A stretch of DNA of 64,000 nt from Citrobacter enshiensis (GCF_029338175.1 NZ_CP119862.1:2356001-2420000); one strand, 5' to 3'; positions 17,133 to 27,362 are shown, counted from the first letter of the stretch. The notes: a model not told the origin generated them from the sequence alone. Program-made: numbers and translations.

Positions 17133-17630
17133 ATGCAACGTCTGGCAGAAGTAGCCCCGGCACAAATACGCGAAATCTGGAATCTGCTTAGCGCGATCCC
17201 GGACCCGGAAATTCCGGTGCTGACCATTACCGATCTCGGCATGGTGCGCAGCGTCGCACCGCAGGGAGAAGGTTGGGTTATTGGCTTTACACCGACCTAT
17301 TCCGGCTGCCCGGCGACGGAACATCTGATTGGCGCTATCCGCGAGGCGATGACGACGCACGGTTTTACCCCCGTTCACATTGTACTGCGCCTCGATCCGG
17401 CCTGGACGACCGACTGGATGACGCCGGATGCCCGTGAACGTCTGCGCCAGTACGGCATCAGCCCGCCGGTTGGACACAGTTGCCATGCGCATCTTCCGGC
17501 CGAGGTGAGCTGTCCGCGCTGCGGCAGCGTTCACACGTCGCTTATCAGTGAATTTGGTTCAACGGCCTGCAAAGCGCTCTGGCGCTGCGATAGCTGCCGT
17601 GAACCCTTCGATTATTTCAAATGTATTTGA
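17133..17630 (+). CDS. paaD: PaaD, Fe-S assembly/maturation protein of the phenylacetyl-CoA epoxidase
   Basis: 165 residues. The N-terminal DUF59/MIP18-like domain (about 1-90) has the D-P-E-I-P and S-G-C-P motifs of Fe-S assembly factors. The C-terminal part has a four-Cys zinc-ribbon-like pattern, C-P-R-C near residue 126 and C-D-S-C near 154. It is needed for the epoxidase but is not a complex subunit in E. coli. ATG 17133 follows a strong GGAGGAG site. Confidence 0.95.
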   Translation: MQRLAEVAPAQIREIWNLLSAIPDPEIPVLTITDLGMVRSVAPQGEGWVIGFTPTYSGCPATEHLIGAIREAMTTHGFTPVHIVLRLDPAWTTDWMTPDARERLRQYGISPPVGHSCHAHLPAEVSCPRCGSVHTSLISEFGSTACKALWRCDSCREPFDYFKCI

Positions 17631-17637
17631 GGTTGCC

Positions 17638-18708
17638 ATGACAACGTTTCATTCCTTAACGGTGGCAAAAGTAGAACCCGAAACCCGCGATGCGGTGACC
17701 ATCACCTTTGCGGTGCCGCCCGCGTTACAGGACGCGTATCGCTTTCGTCCAGGCCAACATCTGACGCTCAAAGCCCAGCTGGCAGGGACGGAGTTACGTC
17801 GCTGCTATTCCATCTGCCGGAGCCTGAATCCGGGCGAGATAAGCGTGGCGGTTAAAGCTATCGAGGGCGGACGCTTCTCCCGCTATGCCCGCGACGAAAT
17901 CAAACAAGGTATGACGCTTGAGGTAATGGTACCGCAGGGCCATTTCGGCTATCAGCCGCAAGCCCAGCGTAGCGGACGCTATCTGGCGATTGCCGCAGGT
18001 TCCGGCATCACGCCGATGCTGGCGATTTTGTCTGCCACCCTGCAAACCGAAACCGCCAGCGAGTTCACGCTGATTTACGGTAACCGTAGCAGCCAGAGCA
18101 TGATGTTTCGCCAGGCGCTGGCCGACCTGAAAGATAAATATCCGCAGCGCTTGCAGCTGGTGTGCGTCTTCAGTCAGGAGACGATGGACAGCGATCTGCT
18201 GCACGGGCGTATTGACGGTGAGAAATTGACGGCGCTGGCCACGCATCTGGTCGATTACAGCCAGTTTGACGCGGCCTTTATCTGCGGCCCGGCGGCGATG
18301 ATGGACGAGGCGGAAGTCACGCTTAAAGCGCTCGGCATGCCGGAAAAAGCCATCCATCTGGAGCGGTTCAACACCCCAGGTTCAGCGGTAAAACGCACGA
18401 CCAGCGTCCAGACTGAAGGGCAGAAAGTGACCGTTCGTCAGGATGGCCGTGACCGCGAAATCACGCTATCTGCCGATGACGAAAGCATTCTTGATGCGGC
18501 GCTGCGTCAGGGCGCTGACTTACCGTACGCCTGTAAAGGTGGGGTATGCGCCACCTGTAAATGCAAAGTGGTGCGTGGAAAAGTGGACATGGTCACCAAC
18601 TACAGCCTGGAGCCGGACGAACTGGCGGCGGGTTATGTCCTGAGCTGTCAGGCGCTGCCGCTGACCAGCGATGTGGTTGTCGACTTTGACGCGAAGGGGA
18701 TGGCATGA
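17638..18708 (+). CDS. paaE: Phenylacetyl-CoA epoxidase reductase subunit PaaE
   Basis: 356 residues. An FAD-binding ferredoxin-reductase domain (R-C-Y-S-I at about 58) and an NAD(P)-binding domain (A-G-S-G-I-T-P, about 120) are followed by a C-terminal plant-type 2Fe-2S ferredoxin domain with C-K-G-G-V-C-A-T-C and a distal L-S-C-Q. It passes electrons from NADPH to the PaaA di-iron centre. The stop overlaps paaF by 4 bases. Confidence 0.97.
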   Translation: MTTFHSLTVAKVEPETRDAVTITFAVPPALQDAYRFRPGQHLTLKAQLAGTELRRCYSICRSLNPGEISVAVKAIEGGRFSRYARDEIKQGMTLEVMVPQGHFGYQPQAQRSGRYLAIAAGSGITPMLAILSATLQTETASEFTLIYGNRSSQSMMFRQALADLKDKYPQRLQLVCVFSQETMDSDLLHGRIDGEKLTALATHLVDYSQFDAAFICGPAAMMDEAEVTLKALGMPEKAIHLERFNTPGSAVKRTTSVQTEGQKVTVRQDGRDREITLSADDESILDAALRQGADLPYACKGGVCATCKCKVVRGKVDMVTNYSLEPDELAAGYVLSCQALPLTSDVVVDFDAKGMA

Positions 18709-19472
18709 ACGAACTCATTGTCACCCGTCACGACCACGTATTGCAGCTGACGCTGAACCGTCCGGCTGCACGTAATGCCCTGAACAATGCCCTGCTGGCG
18801 CAACTGGCGAGCGAACTGGAAACCGCCGCGAGCGACAGCGATATTTCTGTCTGCGTGGTCACCGGTAATGAACGCTTTTTTGCCGCCGGTGCCGATCTGA
18901 ATGAAATGGCAGAAAAAGATCTGCCCGCCACGCTCAACGACGTGCGCGTCCATCTGTGGGCCCGTATCAACGCCTTTAATAAACCGTTGATCGCTGCGGT
19001 CAACGGCTACGCGCTGGGCGCAGGTTGTGAGCTGGCGCTGCTGTGCGATGTGGTGATTGCCGGGGATAACGCCCGTTTTGGTCTGCCGGAGATTACGCTG
19101 GGCATTATGCCGGGTGCCGGTGGCACTCAGCGTCTGATCCGCAGCGTCGGGAAATCGCTTGCCAACAAAATGGTGCTGACCGGTGAGAGCATTACCGCCC
19201 AGCAGGCGTTGCAGTCGGGTCTGGTCAGTGATGTCTACCCGGCGGCGCTGACGCTGGAGTATGCGTTAAAACAGGCGGCGCTGATGGCGCGCCATTCGCC
19301 GCTGGCGCTGCAGGCGGCAAAGCAGGCGCTACGCCAGTCGCAGGAAGTCCCTCTCCAGGCGGGACTGGCGCAAGAACGCCAGCTCTTTACGCTGCTTTCG
19401 GCAACGGAAGATCGCCGGGAAGGGATCGACGCATTTTTACAAAAACGCTCACCGGTTTTTAAAGGACGCTAA
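18705..19472 (+). CDS. paaF: 2,3-dehydroadipyl-CoA hydratase PaaF
   Basis: 255-residue crotonase-fold enzyme that hydrates 2,3-dehydroadipyl-CoA to 3-hydroxyadipyl-CoA. The A-A-G-A-D-L oxyanion-hole motif and the catalytic Glu pair region (G-A-G-C-E, G-L-P-E-I-T-L-G) are present. Coupled to paaE by ATGA overlap. Confidence 0.96.
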   Translation: MNELIVTRHDHVLQLTLNRPAARNALNNALLAQLASELETAASDSDISVCVVTGNERFFAAGADLNEMAEKDLPATLNDVRVHLWARINAFNKPLIAAVNGYALGAGCELALLCDVVIAGDNARFGLPEITLGIMPGAGGTQRLIRSVGKSLANKMVLTGESITAQQALQSGLVSDVYPAALTLEYALKQAALMARHSPLALQAAKQALRQSQEVPLQAGLAQERQLFTLLSATEDRREGIDAFLQKRSPVFKGR

Positions 19473-19474
19473 TC

Positions 19475-20260
19475 ATGGATTTCATTCTGAGTCATGTAGA
19501 ACAGGGCGTGATGACGATTACGCTCAACCGCCCGGAGCGTCTGAACAGTTTTAATGACGTGATGCACCAGCAATTGTCCGAGTGCCTGAAACAGGCCGAG
19601 CGCGATGACACCATCCGCTGTCTGCTGGTGACCGGGGCCGGTCGCGGTTTTTGCGCCGGACAGGATCTTAACGACCGTAACGTCGACCCTACCGGACCCG
19701 CTCCTGATCTGGGCATGTCGGTGGAACGTTTCTATAACCCGCTGGTGCGCCGTCTGGCGAAACTGCCTAAACCGGTCATCTGTGCGGTGAACGGTGTTGC
19801 GGCGGGCGCCGGGGCAACGCTGGCGCTGGGTTGCGATATTGTCATCGCGGCCCGTTCGGCGAATTTTGTGATGGCGTTCAGTAAATTAGGTTTAGTGCCT
19901 GATTGCGGTGGCACCTGGCTGTTGCCGCGCGTGGCGGGGCGAGCGCGTGCGATGGGGCTGGCGCTGCTGGGCGACAAGCTGAGCGCAGAGCAGGCGCACC
20001 ACTGGGGCATGATTTGGCAGGTGGTGGACGATGAAAAACTCTCCGACACCGCACAGCAACTGGCGCTTCATCTGGCGTCGCAGCCCACCTTTGGGCTGGG
20101 GTTGATCAAACAGGCGCTCAACCACGCTGAAACCAGCACGCTGGACGCACAGCTCGATCTGGAGCGCGATTACCAGCGCCTGGCGGGCCGAAGCGCGGAT
20201 TACCGGGAAGGCGTCAGCGCATTTCTCGCCAAACGTTCACCGCACTTCACGGGGAAATAA
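19475..20260 (+). CDS. paaG: 1,2-epoxyphenylacetyl-CoA isomerase PaaG
   Basis: 261-residue crotonase-fold isomerase that converts ring-1,2-epoxyphenylacetyl-CoA to oxepin-CoA and also acts on later double-bond isomers. It has the C-A-G-Q-D-L oxyanion motif and a conserved Asp in L-V-P-D-C-G in place of the hydratase Glu, which distinguishes it from PaaF. Two bases after paaF. Confidence 0.96.
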   Translation: MDFILSHVEQGVMTITLNRPERLNSFNDVMHQQLSECLKQAERDDTIRCLLVTGAGRGFCAGQDLNDRNVDPTGPAPDLGMSVERFYNPLVRRLAKLPKPVICAVNGVAAGAGATLALGCDIVIAARSANFVMAFSKLGLVPDCGGTWLLPRVAGRARAMGLALLGDKLSAEQAHHWGMIWQVVDDEKLSDTAQQLALHLASQPTFGLGLIKQALNHAETSTLDAQLDLERDYQRLAGRSADYREGVSAFLAKRSPHFTGK

Positions 20261-20261
20261 A

Positions 20262-21689
20262 ATGATGACTCGTATACAGACCGTCGCGGTGATTGGCAGT
20301 GGCACGATGGGGGCGGGCATTGCAGAAGTTGCCGCCAGCCACGGTCATCAGGTGCTGCTGTATGACATTTCGGCAGCCGCCGTTTCTCGCGGCGTTGACG
20401 GCATTCGCCGTCGCCTGGAATCTCGCGTGGCGCGCGGCAAATTAACGGCGGCAGCCTGTGAGACGACGCTGGCGCGGCTGATTCCGGTGACCGATATCGA
20501 CTCGCTGGCGGCGGCGGATCTGGTGATTGAAGCGGCGTCAGAACGCCTTGAAATAAAACAGGCGCTGTTTTCCCAGCTGGCGGAAATTTGCCAGCCTCAT
20601 ACGCTGTTGACGAGTAACACATCGTCGATCTCCATTACGGCGATCGCCGCCAGCGTTAGCCATCCTGAGCGCGTTGCCGGACTGCATTTTTTCAATCCCG
20701 CACCGGTGATGAAGCTGGTTGAAGTCGTCAGCGGATTAGCGACCTCAGAGGCGGTGGTGGAGCAACTGTGTAATCTGGCGATGAGCTGGGGTAAACAACC
20801 CGTGCGCTGCCAGTCTACGCCAGGATTTATCGTCAACCGGGTGGCTCGCCCGTTCTATTCGGAAGCCTGGCGCGCGCTGGAAGAACAGGTTGCAGCGCCG
20901 GAGGTCATTGATGCCGCGCTGCGTGGCGGCGGTGGTTTCCCGATGGGACCGCTGGAATTGACCGACCTGATCGGTCAGGACGTCAACTTTGCGGTGACCT
21001 GCTCGGTGTTTAACGCGTTCTGGCAGGAACGCCGTTTTCTGCCTTCGCTGGTTCAACAAGAACTGGTGATGGCGGGGCGTCTGGGCAAAAAAAGTGGTCA
21101 CGGCGTCTATGACTGGCGTACCGAACGTGCGCCCGCCGAGGTAGTCGGGACGGTGAGTGCGAGCTACGGCCCGGTGAAGATTGAAAAGAGAAGTGACGGT
21201 GTCACTGAGCTTGACGATGTGCTGCTGATTGAAACGCAGGGCGAAACCGCCCAGGCGCTGGCCTTACGCACCGGGCGCGCGGTGGTGGTAGTAGATCGCA
21301 TGGAAGGCGATGTGGCGATTGTCGCTGCCGCCGACAGCAATCCACGCTCAGCGACGCAAAAAGCCATTTATTACCTGCAGCAGCAGGGGAAAAACGTGCT
21401 GCACATCGCGGACTATCCGGGGTTACTGGTCTGGCGTACCGTCGCGATGATCGTGAACGAAGCGCTGGATGCGCTGCAAAAAGGGGTCGCCAGCGAACAG
21501 GACATCGATACCGCCATGCGGCTTGGCGTTAATTATCCGTGCGGCCCTCTCGCATGGGGGGAACGTCTCGGCTGGCAACGTCTGCTGATTCTGCTGGAAA
21601 ACCTGCAACGCCATTACGGTGAAGAACGTTATCGTCCTTGTTCACTGCTGCGCCAGCGTGCGCTTCTGGAGTCTGGTTATGAGTCATAA
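20262..21689 (+). CDS. paaH: 3-hydroxyadipyl-CoA dehydrogenase PaaH
   Basis: 475 residues, as in E. coli. It has the N-terminal Rossmann motif G-S-G-T-M-G-A-G-I and the 3-hydroxyacyl-CoA dehydrogenase signature with catalytic His in G-L-H-F-F-N-P. It oxidises 3-hydroxyadipyl-CoA to 3-oxoadipyl-CoA. A second C-terminal domain completes the family architecture. Confidence 0.96.
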   Translation: MMTRIQTVAVIGSGTMGAGIAEVAASHGHQVLLYDISAAAVSRGVDGIRRRLESRVARGKLTAAACETTLARLIPVTDIDSLAAADLVIEAASERLEIKQALFSQLAEICQPHTLLTSNTSSISITAIAASVSHPERVAGLHFFNPAPVMKLVEVVSGLATSEAVVEQLCNLAMSWGKQPVRCQSTPGFIVNRVARPFYSEAWRALEEQVAAPEVIDAALRGGGGFPMGPLELTDLIGQDVNFAVTCSVFNAFWQERRFLPSLVQQELVMAGRLGKKSGHGVYDWRTERAPAEVVGTVSASYGPVKIEKRSDGVTELDDVLLIETQGETAQALALRTGRAVVVVDRMEGDVAIVAAADSNPRSATQKAIYYLQQQGKNVLHIADYPGLLVWRTVAMIVNEALDALQKGVASEQDIDTAMRLGVNYPCGPLAWGERLGWQRLLILLENLQRHYGEERYRPCSLLRQRALLESGYES

Positions 21690-22101
21690 CGCCTGGCAAA
21701 ACGCCCACGCTATGTACGAGAACGACGCCTGCGCAAAAGCGCTAGGGATCAACATTATTGAGATGGGTGACGGCTTTGCCGTGTTGACGATGACCGTCAC
21801 GCCGCAAATGTTGAATGGGTATCAGAGCTGTCACGGCGGGCAATTGTTTTCCCTGGCGGATACCGCGTTTGCCTACGCCTGCAACAGTCAGGGTCTGGCG
21901 GCGGTGGCCTCGGCCTGCACCATTGATTTTTTACGCCCGGGATTTGCGGGCGATGTTCTGACGGCGACCGCGCAGGTTCGCCATCAGGGCAAAAAAACCG
22001 GTGTTTACGATATCGAAATTGTTAACCAACAGCAGAAAACGGTCGCGCTGTTTCGCGGTAAATCTCACCGCACCGGCGGCACCATTACAGGAGAAGCCTG
22101 A
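21679..22101 (+). CDS. paaI: Hydroxyphenylacetyl-CoA thioesterase PaaI
   Basis: 140-residue hotdog-fold thioesterase, same length as E. coli PaaI, which releases CoA from dead-end ring-hydroxylated phenylacetyl-CoA. The [10 protein letters not shown] motif carries the catalytic Asp. The start at ATG 21679 overlaps the paaH 3' end by 11 bases; an upstream in-frame start is not supported by homology. Confidence 0.95.
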   Translation: MSHNAWQNAHAMYENDACAKALGINIIEMGDGFAVLTMTVTPQMLNGYQSCHGGQLFSLADTAFAYACNSQGLAAVASACTIDFLRPGFAGDVLTATAQVRHQGKKTGVYDIEIVNQQQKTVALFRGKSHRTGGTITGEA

Positions 22102-23306
22102 TGCGCGATGCATTTATTTGTGACGGAATCCGTACGCCCATTGGTCGCTACGGCGGCGCGCTGTCTGGCGTGCGTGCTGATGATTTGGGGGCCATCCCGC
22201 TGCGTGAACTGCTGGTGCGTAACCCGACGCTTGACGCGCAATGTATTGATGACGTGATTTTCGGCTGCGCCAACCAGGCGGGCGAAGATAACCGCAACGT
22301 GGCGCGTATGTCATCACTGTTGGCGGGGCTGCCGCAAACCGTTTCCGGTACCACCATCAACCGTTTGTGCGGTTCTGGTCTGGATGCGCTGGGCTTTGCC
22401 GCACGCGCCATTAAATCGGGCGACAGCGATCTGCTGATCGCGGGCGGCGTGGAGTCAATGTCGCGTGCACCTTTCGTGATGGGGAAAGCGACAAGCGCAT
22501 TTTCGCGTCAGGCAGAGATGTTTGATACCACCATTGGCTGGCGATTTGTGAACCCGCTCATGGAGCAGCAATTTGGTACTGACAGCATGCCGGAAACGGC
22601 AGAGAATGTAGCTGAGTTGTTAAGGATAACGCGCGAAGATCAAGATGCCTTTGCGTTACGCAGTCAGCAACGGACGGCGAGAGCGCAAGAGATGGGGATC
22701 CTGGCGCAGGAAATCGTTCCGGTAGTGTTGAAGAATAAAAAAGGTGCTGTAACAGAAATACAACATGACGAGCACCCGCGTGCGGAAACGACCCTCGCGC
22801 AGCTCAACGCGCTAAAAGCACCGTTTCGTCGTGATGGCGTCGTTACCGCTGGTAATGCGTCTGGGGTTAACGACGGTGCCGCAGCGCTGATTGTCGCCAG
22901 CGAACAGATGGCCATTGCGCAGGGACTGACGCCGCGGGCACGTATTGTCGCGATGGCGACAGCCGGGGTTGAGCCGCGCCTGATGGGACTGGGTCCGGTG
23001 CCTGCCACTCGCAAAGTGCTGGAGCGCGCCGGTCTGAGTATTCACGACATGGACGTGATCGAACTAAATGAAGCGTTTGCCGCCCAGGCGCTGGGTGTGC
23101 TGCGTGAACTGGGGCTGGCGGATGATGCCCCGCATGTTAACCCTAATGGTGGTGCAATTGCGTTAGGCCATCCGTTGGGAATGAGTGGTGCCCGGCTGGC
23201 GTTAGCCGCGACACACGAGCTGCATCGCCGCAACGGTCGTTACGCGTTGTGCACGATGTGTATCGGCGTGGGTCAGGGCATTGCCATGATTCTGGAACGT
23301 GTTTGA
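22101..23306 (+). CDS. paaJ: 3-oxoadipyl-CoA / 3-oxo-5,6-dehydrosuberyl-CoA thiolase PaaJ
   Basis: 401-residue thiolase II that carries out both thiolytic cleavages of the pathway, releasing acetyl-CoA and finally succinyl-CoA. The nucleophilic Cys is in N-R-L-C-G-S-G (about residue 90) and the C-terminal G-H-P-L-G and C-M-C-I-G-V-G-Q-G motifs are intact. Overlaps the paaI stop by one base. Confidence 0.97.
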   Translation: MRDAFICDGIRTPIGRYGGALSGVRADDLGAIPLRELLVRNPTLDAQCIDDVIFGCANQAGEDNRNVARMSSLLAGLPQTVSGTTINRLCGSGLDALGFAARAIKSGDSDLLIAGGVESMSRAPFVMGKATSAFSRQAEMFDTTIGWRFVNPLMEQQFGTDSMPETAENVAELLRITREDQDAFALRSQQRTARAQEMGILAQEIVPVVLKNKKGAVTEIQHDEHPRAETTLAQLNALKAPFRRDGVVTAGNASGVNDGAAALIVASEQMAIAQGLTPRARIVAMATAGVEPRLMGLGPVPATRKVLERAGLSIHDMDVIELNEAFAAQALGVLRELGLADDAPHVNPNGGAIALGHPLGMSGARLALAATHELHRRNGRYALCTMCIGVGQGIAMILERV

Positions 23307-23332
23307 GCATAACAACCTGCGAGTACCCTACA

Positions 23333-24655
23333 ATGACAACGAAAACAACAACACAACTGGATCCGATTGAAACCGCGTCGCTGGATGAATTACAGGCGCT
23401 GCAAACCCAGCGCCTGAAGTGGACGCTGAAACATGCTTACGACAACGTTCCGATGTATCGCCGCAAATTTGATGCCGCTGGCGTGCATCCTGACGATTTC
23501 AAAGAGCTGGCCGACCTGCGCAAATTCCCGTGTACCACCAAACAGGATCTGCGTGATAACTACCCGTTCGACACCTTTGCGGTACCGATGGAGCAGGTGG
23601 TGCGTATCCACGCTTCTTCAGGAACCACCGGTAAACCGACGGTCGTCGGCTATACCCAAAATGATATCGATACCTGGGCGAATATTGTCGCGCGCTCACT
23701 GCGCGCAGCGGGCGGCTCGGCGAAAGATAAAATTCATGTCGCCTACGGTTATGGACTGTTCACAGGCGGGCTTGGCGCGCACTACGGCGCGGAGCGTTTA
23801 GGGGCCACGGTCATTCCGATGTCCGGCGGACAAACCGAAAAACAGGCGCAGCTGATCCGTGATTTCCAGCCGGACATGATTATGGTGACGCCGTCCTACT
23901 GCCTGAACTTAATTGAAGAGCTTGAGCGCCAGATGGGTGGCGACGCCAGTCAGTGCTCGCTGCGTGTCGGCGTGTTTGGCGCAGAACCGTGGACGCAGGC
24001 GATGCGTAAAGAAATTGAGCGTCGTCTGGGGATCACCGCACTGGACATTTATGGCTTGTCCGAAGTGATGGGACCTGGCGTGGCGATGGAGTGTATCGAA
24101 ACGGCGGACGGTCCGACCATCTGGGAAGATCACTTCTATCCGGAAATCGTCAACCCGAATGATGGCACGCCGCTGGACGATGGCGAGCAGGGCGAATTAC
24201 TGTTCACCACCCTGACCAAAGAGGCGCTGCCGGTGATTCGTTACCGTACCCGTGACCTGACGCGTTTGCTGCCGGGCACCGCCCGCACGATGCGCCGTAT
24301 GGACCGCATTAGTGGCCGCAGCGACGACATGCTGATTATTCGCGGCGTGAACGTCTTCCCATCGCAGCTTGAGGAAGAGATCGTCAAGCTCGAACATCTG
24401 TCGCCGCATTACCAGCTTGAGGTGAACCGTCGCGGGCATCTGGATTCCCTCTCCGTGAAGGTGGAACTGAAAGAGAGCAGCCTGACGCTGACCCATGAAC
24501 AGCGCTGTCAGGTGTGCCATCAGTTGCGCCACCGCATTAAATCGATGGTCGGTATTTCGACTGATGTGATGATTGTGAACTGCGGCAGTATTCCGCGTTC
24601 AGAGGGGAAAGCCTGCCGCGTGTTCGATCTACGCAACATCGCCGCTAACGGCTAA
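23333..24655 (+). CDS. paaK: Phenylacetate-CoA ligase PaaK
   Basis: 440 residues (E. coli about 437). It activates phenylacetate with ATP and CoA, the entry step whose product also induces the cluster by binding PaaX. The AMP-binding P-loop S-S-G-T-T-G-K-P-T is near residue 100, and the Y-G-L-S-E and Y-R-T-R-D-L motifs follow. ATG 23333 is 26 bases after the paaJ stop; an earlier in-frame start within paaJ is not favoured. Confidence 0.97.
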   Translation: MTTKTTTQLDPIETASLDELQALQTQRLKWTLKHAYDNVPMYRRKFDAAGVHPDDFKELADLRKFPCTTKQDLRDNYPFDTFAVPMEQVVRIHASSGTTGKPTVVGYTQNDIDTWANIVARSLRAAGGSAKDKIHVAYGYGLFTGGLGAHYGAERLGATVIPMSGGQTEKQAQLIRDFQPDMIMVTPSYCLNLIEELERQMGGDASQCSLRVGVFGAEPWTQAMRKEIERRLGITALDIYGLSEVMGPGVAMECIETADGPTIWEDHFYPEIVNPNDGTPLDDGEQGELLFTTLTKEALPVIRYRTRDLTRLLPGTARTMRRMDRISGRSDDMLIIRGVNVFPSQLEEEIVKLEHLSPHYQLEVNRRGHLDSLSVKVELKESSLTLTHEQRCQVCHQLRHRIKSMVGISTDVMIVNCGSIPRSEGKACRVFDLRNIAANG

Positions 24656-24660
24656 TGCAA

Positions 24661-24694
24661 TTCTGAACCTCTCCTTTTTAGGGGAGGTTCAGAA
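24661..24694. other. 14-bp stem-loop between paaK and paaX
   Basis: Arms 24661-24674 and 24681-24694 pair over 14 bp with one G-T pair. The tract after it on the plus strand is A-rich, not T-rich, so it is not a standard terminator for the operon. It may stabilise the paaK transcript end or slow polymerase before paaX. Confidence 0.6.
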
Positions 24695-24749
24695 AAAAAG
24701 GACTGTGCTATGCTTCATCAAGGGAAAAAATGACAACAGAATGAATCAC

Positions 24750-25703
24750 ATGAGTAAACTTGATACGTTCATCCAGCAGGCGGTTAGCACCGGTCACATC
24801 AGTGGAACCTCACTCATCTCTTCGCTTTATGGCGACTCGCTCTCTCATCGCGGTGGTGAAATCTGGCTCGGGAGTCTGGCTGCATTGCTGGAAGGGCTAG
24901 GCTTTGGCGAACGCTTTGTGCGTACCGCGCTGTTTCGGCTCAATAAAGAGGGTTGGCTGAATGTTTCGCGTCTGGGCCGCCGCAGTTTCTACAGTCTGAG
25001 TGACAAAGGTCTGCGTTTAACCCGCCGGGCGGAAAATAAAATCTATCGCGCGGAACAGCCCGCGTGGGATGGCAAATGGCTGCTGCTATTGTCTGAAGGG
25101 TTAGACAAAAACACCCTCGCGGATGTGAAAAAACAGCTTATCTGGCAGGGGTTTGGTACCCTGGCGCCCAGTCTGATGGCGTCGCCGTCGCAACAACTTG
25201 CGGATGTGCAGTCGCTGTTGCACGAGGCCGGTGTCGCGGAGAACGTGATCTGCTTTGAGGCGCATTCTCCGCTGGCACTGTCGCGCGCGGCGCTGCGCGC
25301 CCGTGTTGAAGAGTGCTGGCAACTGACCGAGCAAAACGTTATGTACGAGTCGTTTATCGACGCATTTCGCCCGTTGCTGCCTCTGTTGAAAGAGGTGGGG
25401 CCAGACGAATTAACCCCCCAGCGCGCTTTTCATATTCAACTGCTGTTAATCCATTTTTATCGACGCGTGGTGCTCAAAGATCCGCTGTTGCCCGAAGAGT
25501 TATTACCGGCGCATTGGGCAGGACAGACGGCGCGTCAGCTGTGTATCAATATTTATCAACGTGTTGCCCCAGGTGCGCTGGCGTTTGTCAGTGAAAAAGG
25601 GGAAACCTCGGTAGGAGAATTGCCGTCGCCGGGCAGTCTCTGGTTCCAGCGTTTTGGCGGTCTGAGCGTAGATCAGGAGGCAGTATGCCAGTTTATCAAA
25701 TAG
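24750..25703 (+). CDS. paaX: Phenylacetyl-CoA-responsive repressor PaaX
   Basis: 317 residues (E. coli 316). It is a winged-helix repressor that binds the paa promoters and is released by phenylacetyl-CoA. The start at ATG 24750 matches the conserved M-S-K-L-D-T-F; the open frame runs 15 codons further upstream without homology. Its target site is seen at 15084-15122. It overlaps paaY by 19 bases. Confidence 0.96.
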   Translation: MSKLDTFIQQAVSTGHISGTSLISSLYGDSLSHRGGEIWLGSLAALLEGLGFGERFVRTALFRLNKEGWLNVSRLGRRSFYSLSDKGLRLTRRAENKIYRAEQPAWDGKWLLLLSEGLDKNTLADVKKQLIWQGFGTLAPSLMASPSQQLADVQSLLHEAGVAENVICFEAHSPLALSRAALRARVEECWQLTEQNVMYESFIDAFRPLLPLLKEVGPDELTPQRAFHIQLLLIHFYRRVVLKDPLLPEELLPAHWAGQTARQLCINIYQRVAPGALAFVSEKGETSVGELPSPGSLWFQRFGGLSVDQEAVCQFIK

Positions 25704-26281
25704 ATGGATTGACCCCGGTGGTGCCTGAGGAGAGTTATGTCCATCCGACGGCTGTATTGATTGGTGATGTGATCCTCGGCAAAGGGGTCTATGTGGGGCC
25801 GAATGCCAGTCTGCGGGGAGATTTTGGGCGTATCGTCGTTAAAGATGGGGCGAACATTCAGGATAACTGCGTGATGCATGGTTTTCCTGAGCAGGACACC
25901 GTGGTGGAAGAGAACGGTCATATTGGGCACAGTGCGATCCTGCACGGCTGTACTATCCGTCGCAACGCGCTCGTTGGTATGAACGCGGTGGTGATGGACG
26001 GGGCGGTGATCGGTGAAAACAGCATCGTCGGTGCCGCCGCGTTTGTGAAAGCAAAAGCCGAAATGCCCGCTGATTACCTGATTATCGGTAGCCCGGCAAA
26101 AGCGATCCGCGCGCTGAGCGCGCAGGAGATGGCGTGGAAACAGCAGGGCACGCGTGAGTATCAGGTGCTGGTAGAGCGTTGCAAACTGACGATGCATCAG
26201 GTGGAGCCGTTGCGGGAAGAAGAATCAGGCCGTAAACGTCTGCAATTTGATGAGAATCTGCGGCCGAAGTCGGCTATTTAA
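25685..26281 (+). CDS. paaY: PaaY, left-handed beta-helix thioesterase of phenylacetate catabolism
   Basis: 198-residue hexapeptide-repeat protein of the gamma-carbonic-anhydrase/LbH family, with H-G-F-P and G-H-S-A-I-L-H-G metal-site histidines. In E. coli PaaY is a thioesterase that relieves dead-end CoA thioesters and supports paa regulation with PaaX. Co-transcribed with and overlapping paaX. Confidence 0.94.
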   Translation: MPVYQIDGLTPVVPEESYVHPTAVLIGDVILGKGVYVGPNASLRGDFGRIVVKDGANIQDNCVMHGFPEQDTVVEENGHIGHSAILHGCTIRRNALVGMNAVVMDGAVIGENSIVGAAAFVKAKAEMPADYLIIGSPAKAIRALSAQEMAWKQQGTREYQVLVERCKLTMHQVEPLREEESGRKRLQFDENLRPKSAI

Positions 26282-26288
26282 GCGCTAG

Positions 26289-26306
26289 CCCTCTCAGGTA
26301 AGAGGG
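26289..26306 (+). terminator. Short terminator-like hairpin after paaY
   Basis: CCCTCT (26289-26294) pairs with AGAGGG (26301-26306) around a 6-base loop, followed by TTAATC. Only a weak T-run follows. Confidence 0.45.
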
Positions 26307-26348
26307 TTAATCGTGTCTGTAATGCTGATTAGAGAACCTGTCACTCTG

Positions 26349-26419
26349 GCGAAGGGTGACGTTCACCTTATGTTCACTGCTTCTCTGATGCCACACTACC
26401 TGTGAACGTGCAAGGGAGG
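26349..26419. repeat. Left 71-bp terminal inverted repeat of a VOC-carrying module
   Basis: These 71 bases match the reverse complement of 27363-27433 at about 62 positions; the inner 60 bases match at 54. The repeat holds GTTCAC/GTGAAC sub-repeats able to fold on themselves. It ends 9 bases from the VOC stop codon. Confidence 0.85.
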
Positions 26420-26428
26420 GCAATTTCT

Positions 26429-26875
26429 TCACAGTTTTTGTGCTATATCCCAGACAAAACCAAATGGATCTTTCAGGCGGGCTTTTAAATCACCCCAGAA
26501 CATTTCAGTTGGTTCATTCAGAATAGTCGCGCCAGCTTCAACCATCTCATTTACCAGAGTAACCGCATCATCAACGTACATATAAAAGATAAAGGGAGTC
26601 GGGGATCCAGACGTTATTGGGCTGTTCAGGTCAGAATCCCATCCTTCTTTGTTTATGGTAAAGTTTGTGCCACGGTACCGGATGCGAGCAAACAATATAT
26701 CCCCATCATCACCCTCAACCTCTGCAATCACCACCATCTTCATGGCCCCAGTATAAAAATTAACAGCAGCTTTTACATCGGGGACATTGAGTGCAGTTGT
26801 CAGCCATGTCAGCCCCATGCCTTCCCAGGGGTGGGTGCGATTTTCTACGTTATTGAACCAGTCCAGCTTACTCAT
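26429..26875 (-). CDS. VOC-superfamily (glyoxalase/PhnB-like) protein
   Basis: 148-residue vicinal-oxygen-chelate fold protein. The C-terminal signature F-W-G-D-L-K-A-R-L-K-D-P-F-G-F-V-W is typical of PhnB-like members, which include metal enzymes and drug-binding proteins. The specific reaction cannot be told. The start at ATG 26875 follows a good AGGAG site. It lies between 71-bp inverted repeats as the only gene of the module, which suggests it was carried in as cargo. Confidence 0.85.
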   Translation of the reverse strand: MSKLDWFNNVENRTHPWEGMGLTWLTTALNVPDVKAAVNFYTGAMKMVVIAEVEGDDGDILFARIRYRGTNFTINKEGWDSDLNSPITSGSPTPFIFYMYVDDAVTLVNEMVEAGATILNEPTEMFWGDLKARLKDPFGFVWDIAQKL

Positions 26876-27362
26876 CTCATTTTTCTCCTGAAAACAGTAT
26901 ATTCACGTGTAGCATTTTACTGTTGTAAGTATACAGATACTGCTTTCATATACTGGATTAAATCCCAGTAAAAGCATTCGATGCACAATGTTCAGCCAGC
27001 TTTCTTTTTAAGGCGAAAGTAGCGCCCTGAACCCGCATCCCTGCGGTTTCCCCCGGCCTTACGGAAACACGTCGGCAATTTTCGGCCGGACTCTCCCCAC
27101 ACCTGACCACCTGAGTGTCTGTTTAAACAGCCAAACGGAAATCACTGAAAGTCAGAATGCGGAAGCGACACCACGGTCCGGCTGAAAATCGATGAGACGT
27201 TGACGACTGACCGGGGCCGCCCGCAGGGACGCGGGCGGAGGGGACGGCCTGCAAGGATGCAGGCTCGACCCCGACCCGACAGGCAGACGGAATAAGGCGA
27301 ATGTATCGCGAAGCGACGATTTTCCCGCCGGGAGCCAGGGTTGCAAGGGAGGCGGCGGTGAG
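26876..27362. other. Noncoding GC-rich block with stacked hairpins
   Basis: No gene is supported. Right of an AT-rich promoter-like stretch (26880-26990) is a GC-rich block with compact hairpins: CCGCA/TGCGG near 27038-27052, an 8-bp stem 27217-27224 with 27231-27238, a 7-bp stem with a 4-base loop 27247-27264, and a perfect 12-bp stem 27342-27353 with 27362-27373. Short open frames here have no ribosome sites and are rejected. The density of stems suggests a structured RNA or a recombination substrate. Confidence 0.6.

Noticed and set aside
24661-24694. Rho-independent terminator for the paa operon
   Set aside because: The stem is sound, but the following tract on the plus strand is A-rich rather than T-rich, so it was listed only as a stem-loop.
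26900-26945. LexA-box-like sequence upstream of the VOC gene
   Set aside because: CTG and CAG are separated by 11 bases rather than the required 10, so it is not a valid SOS box.
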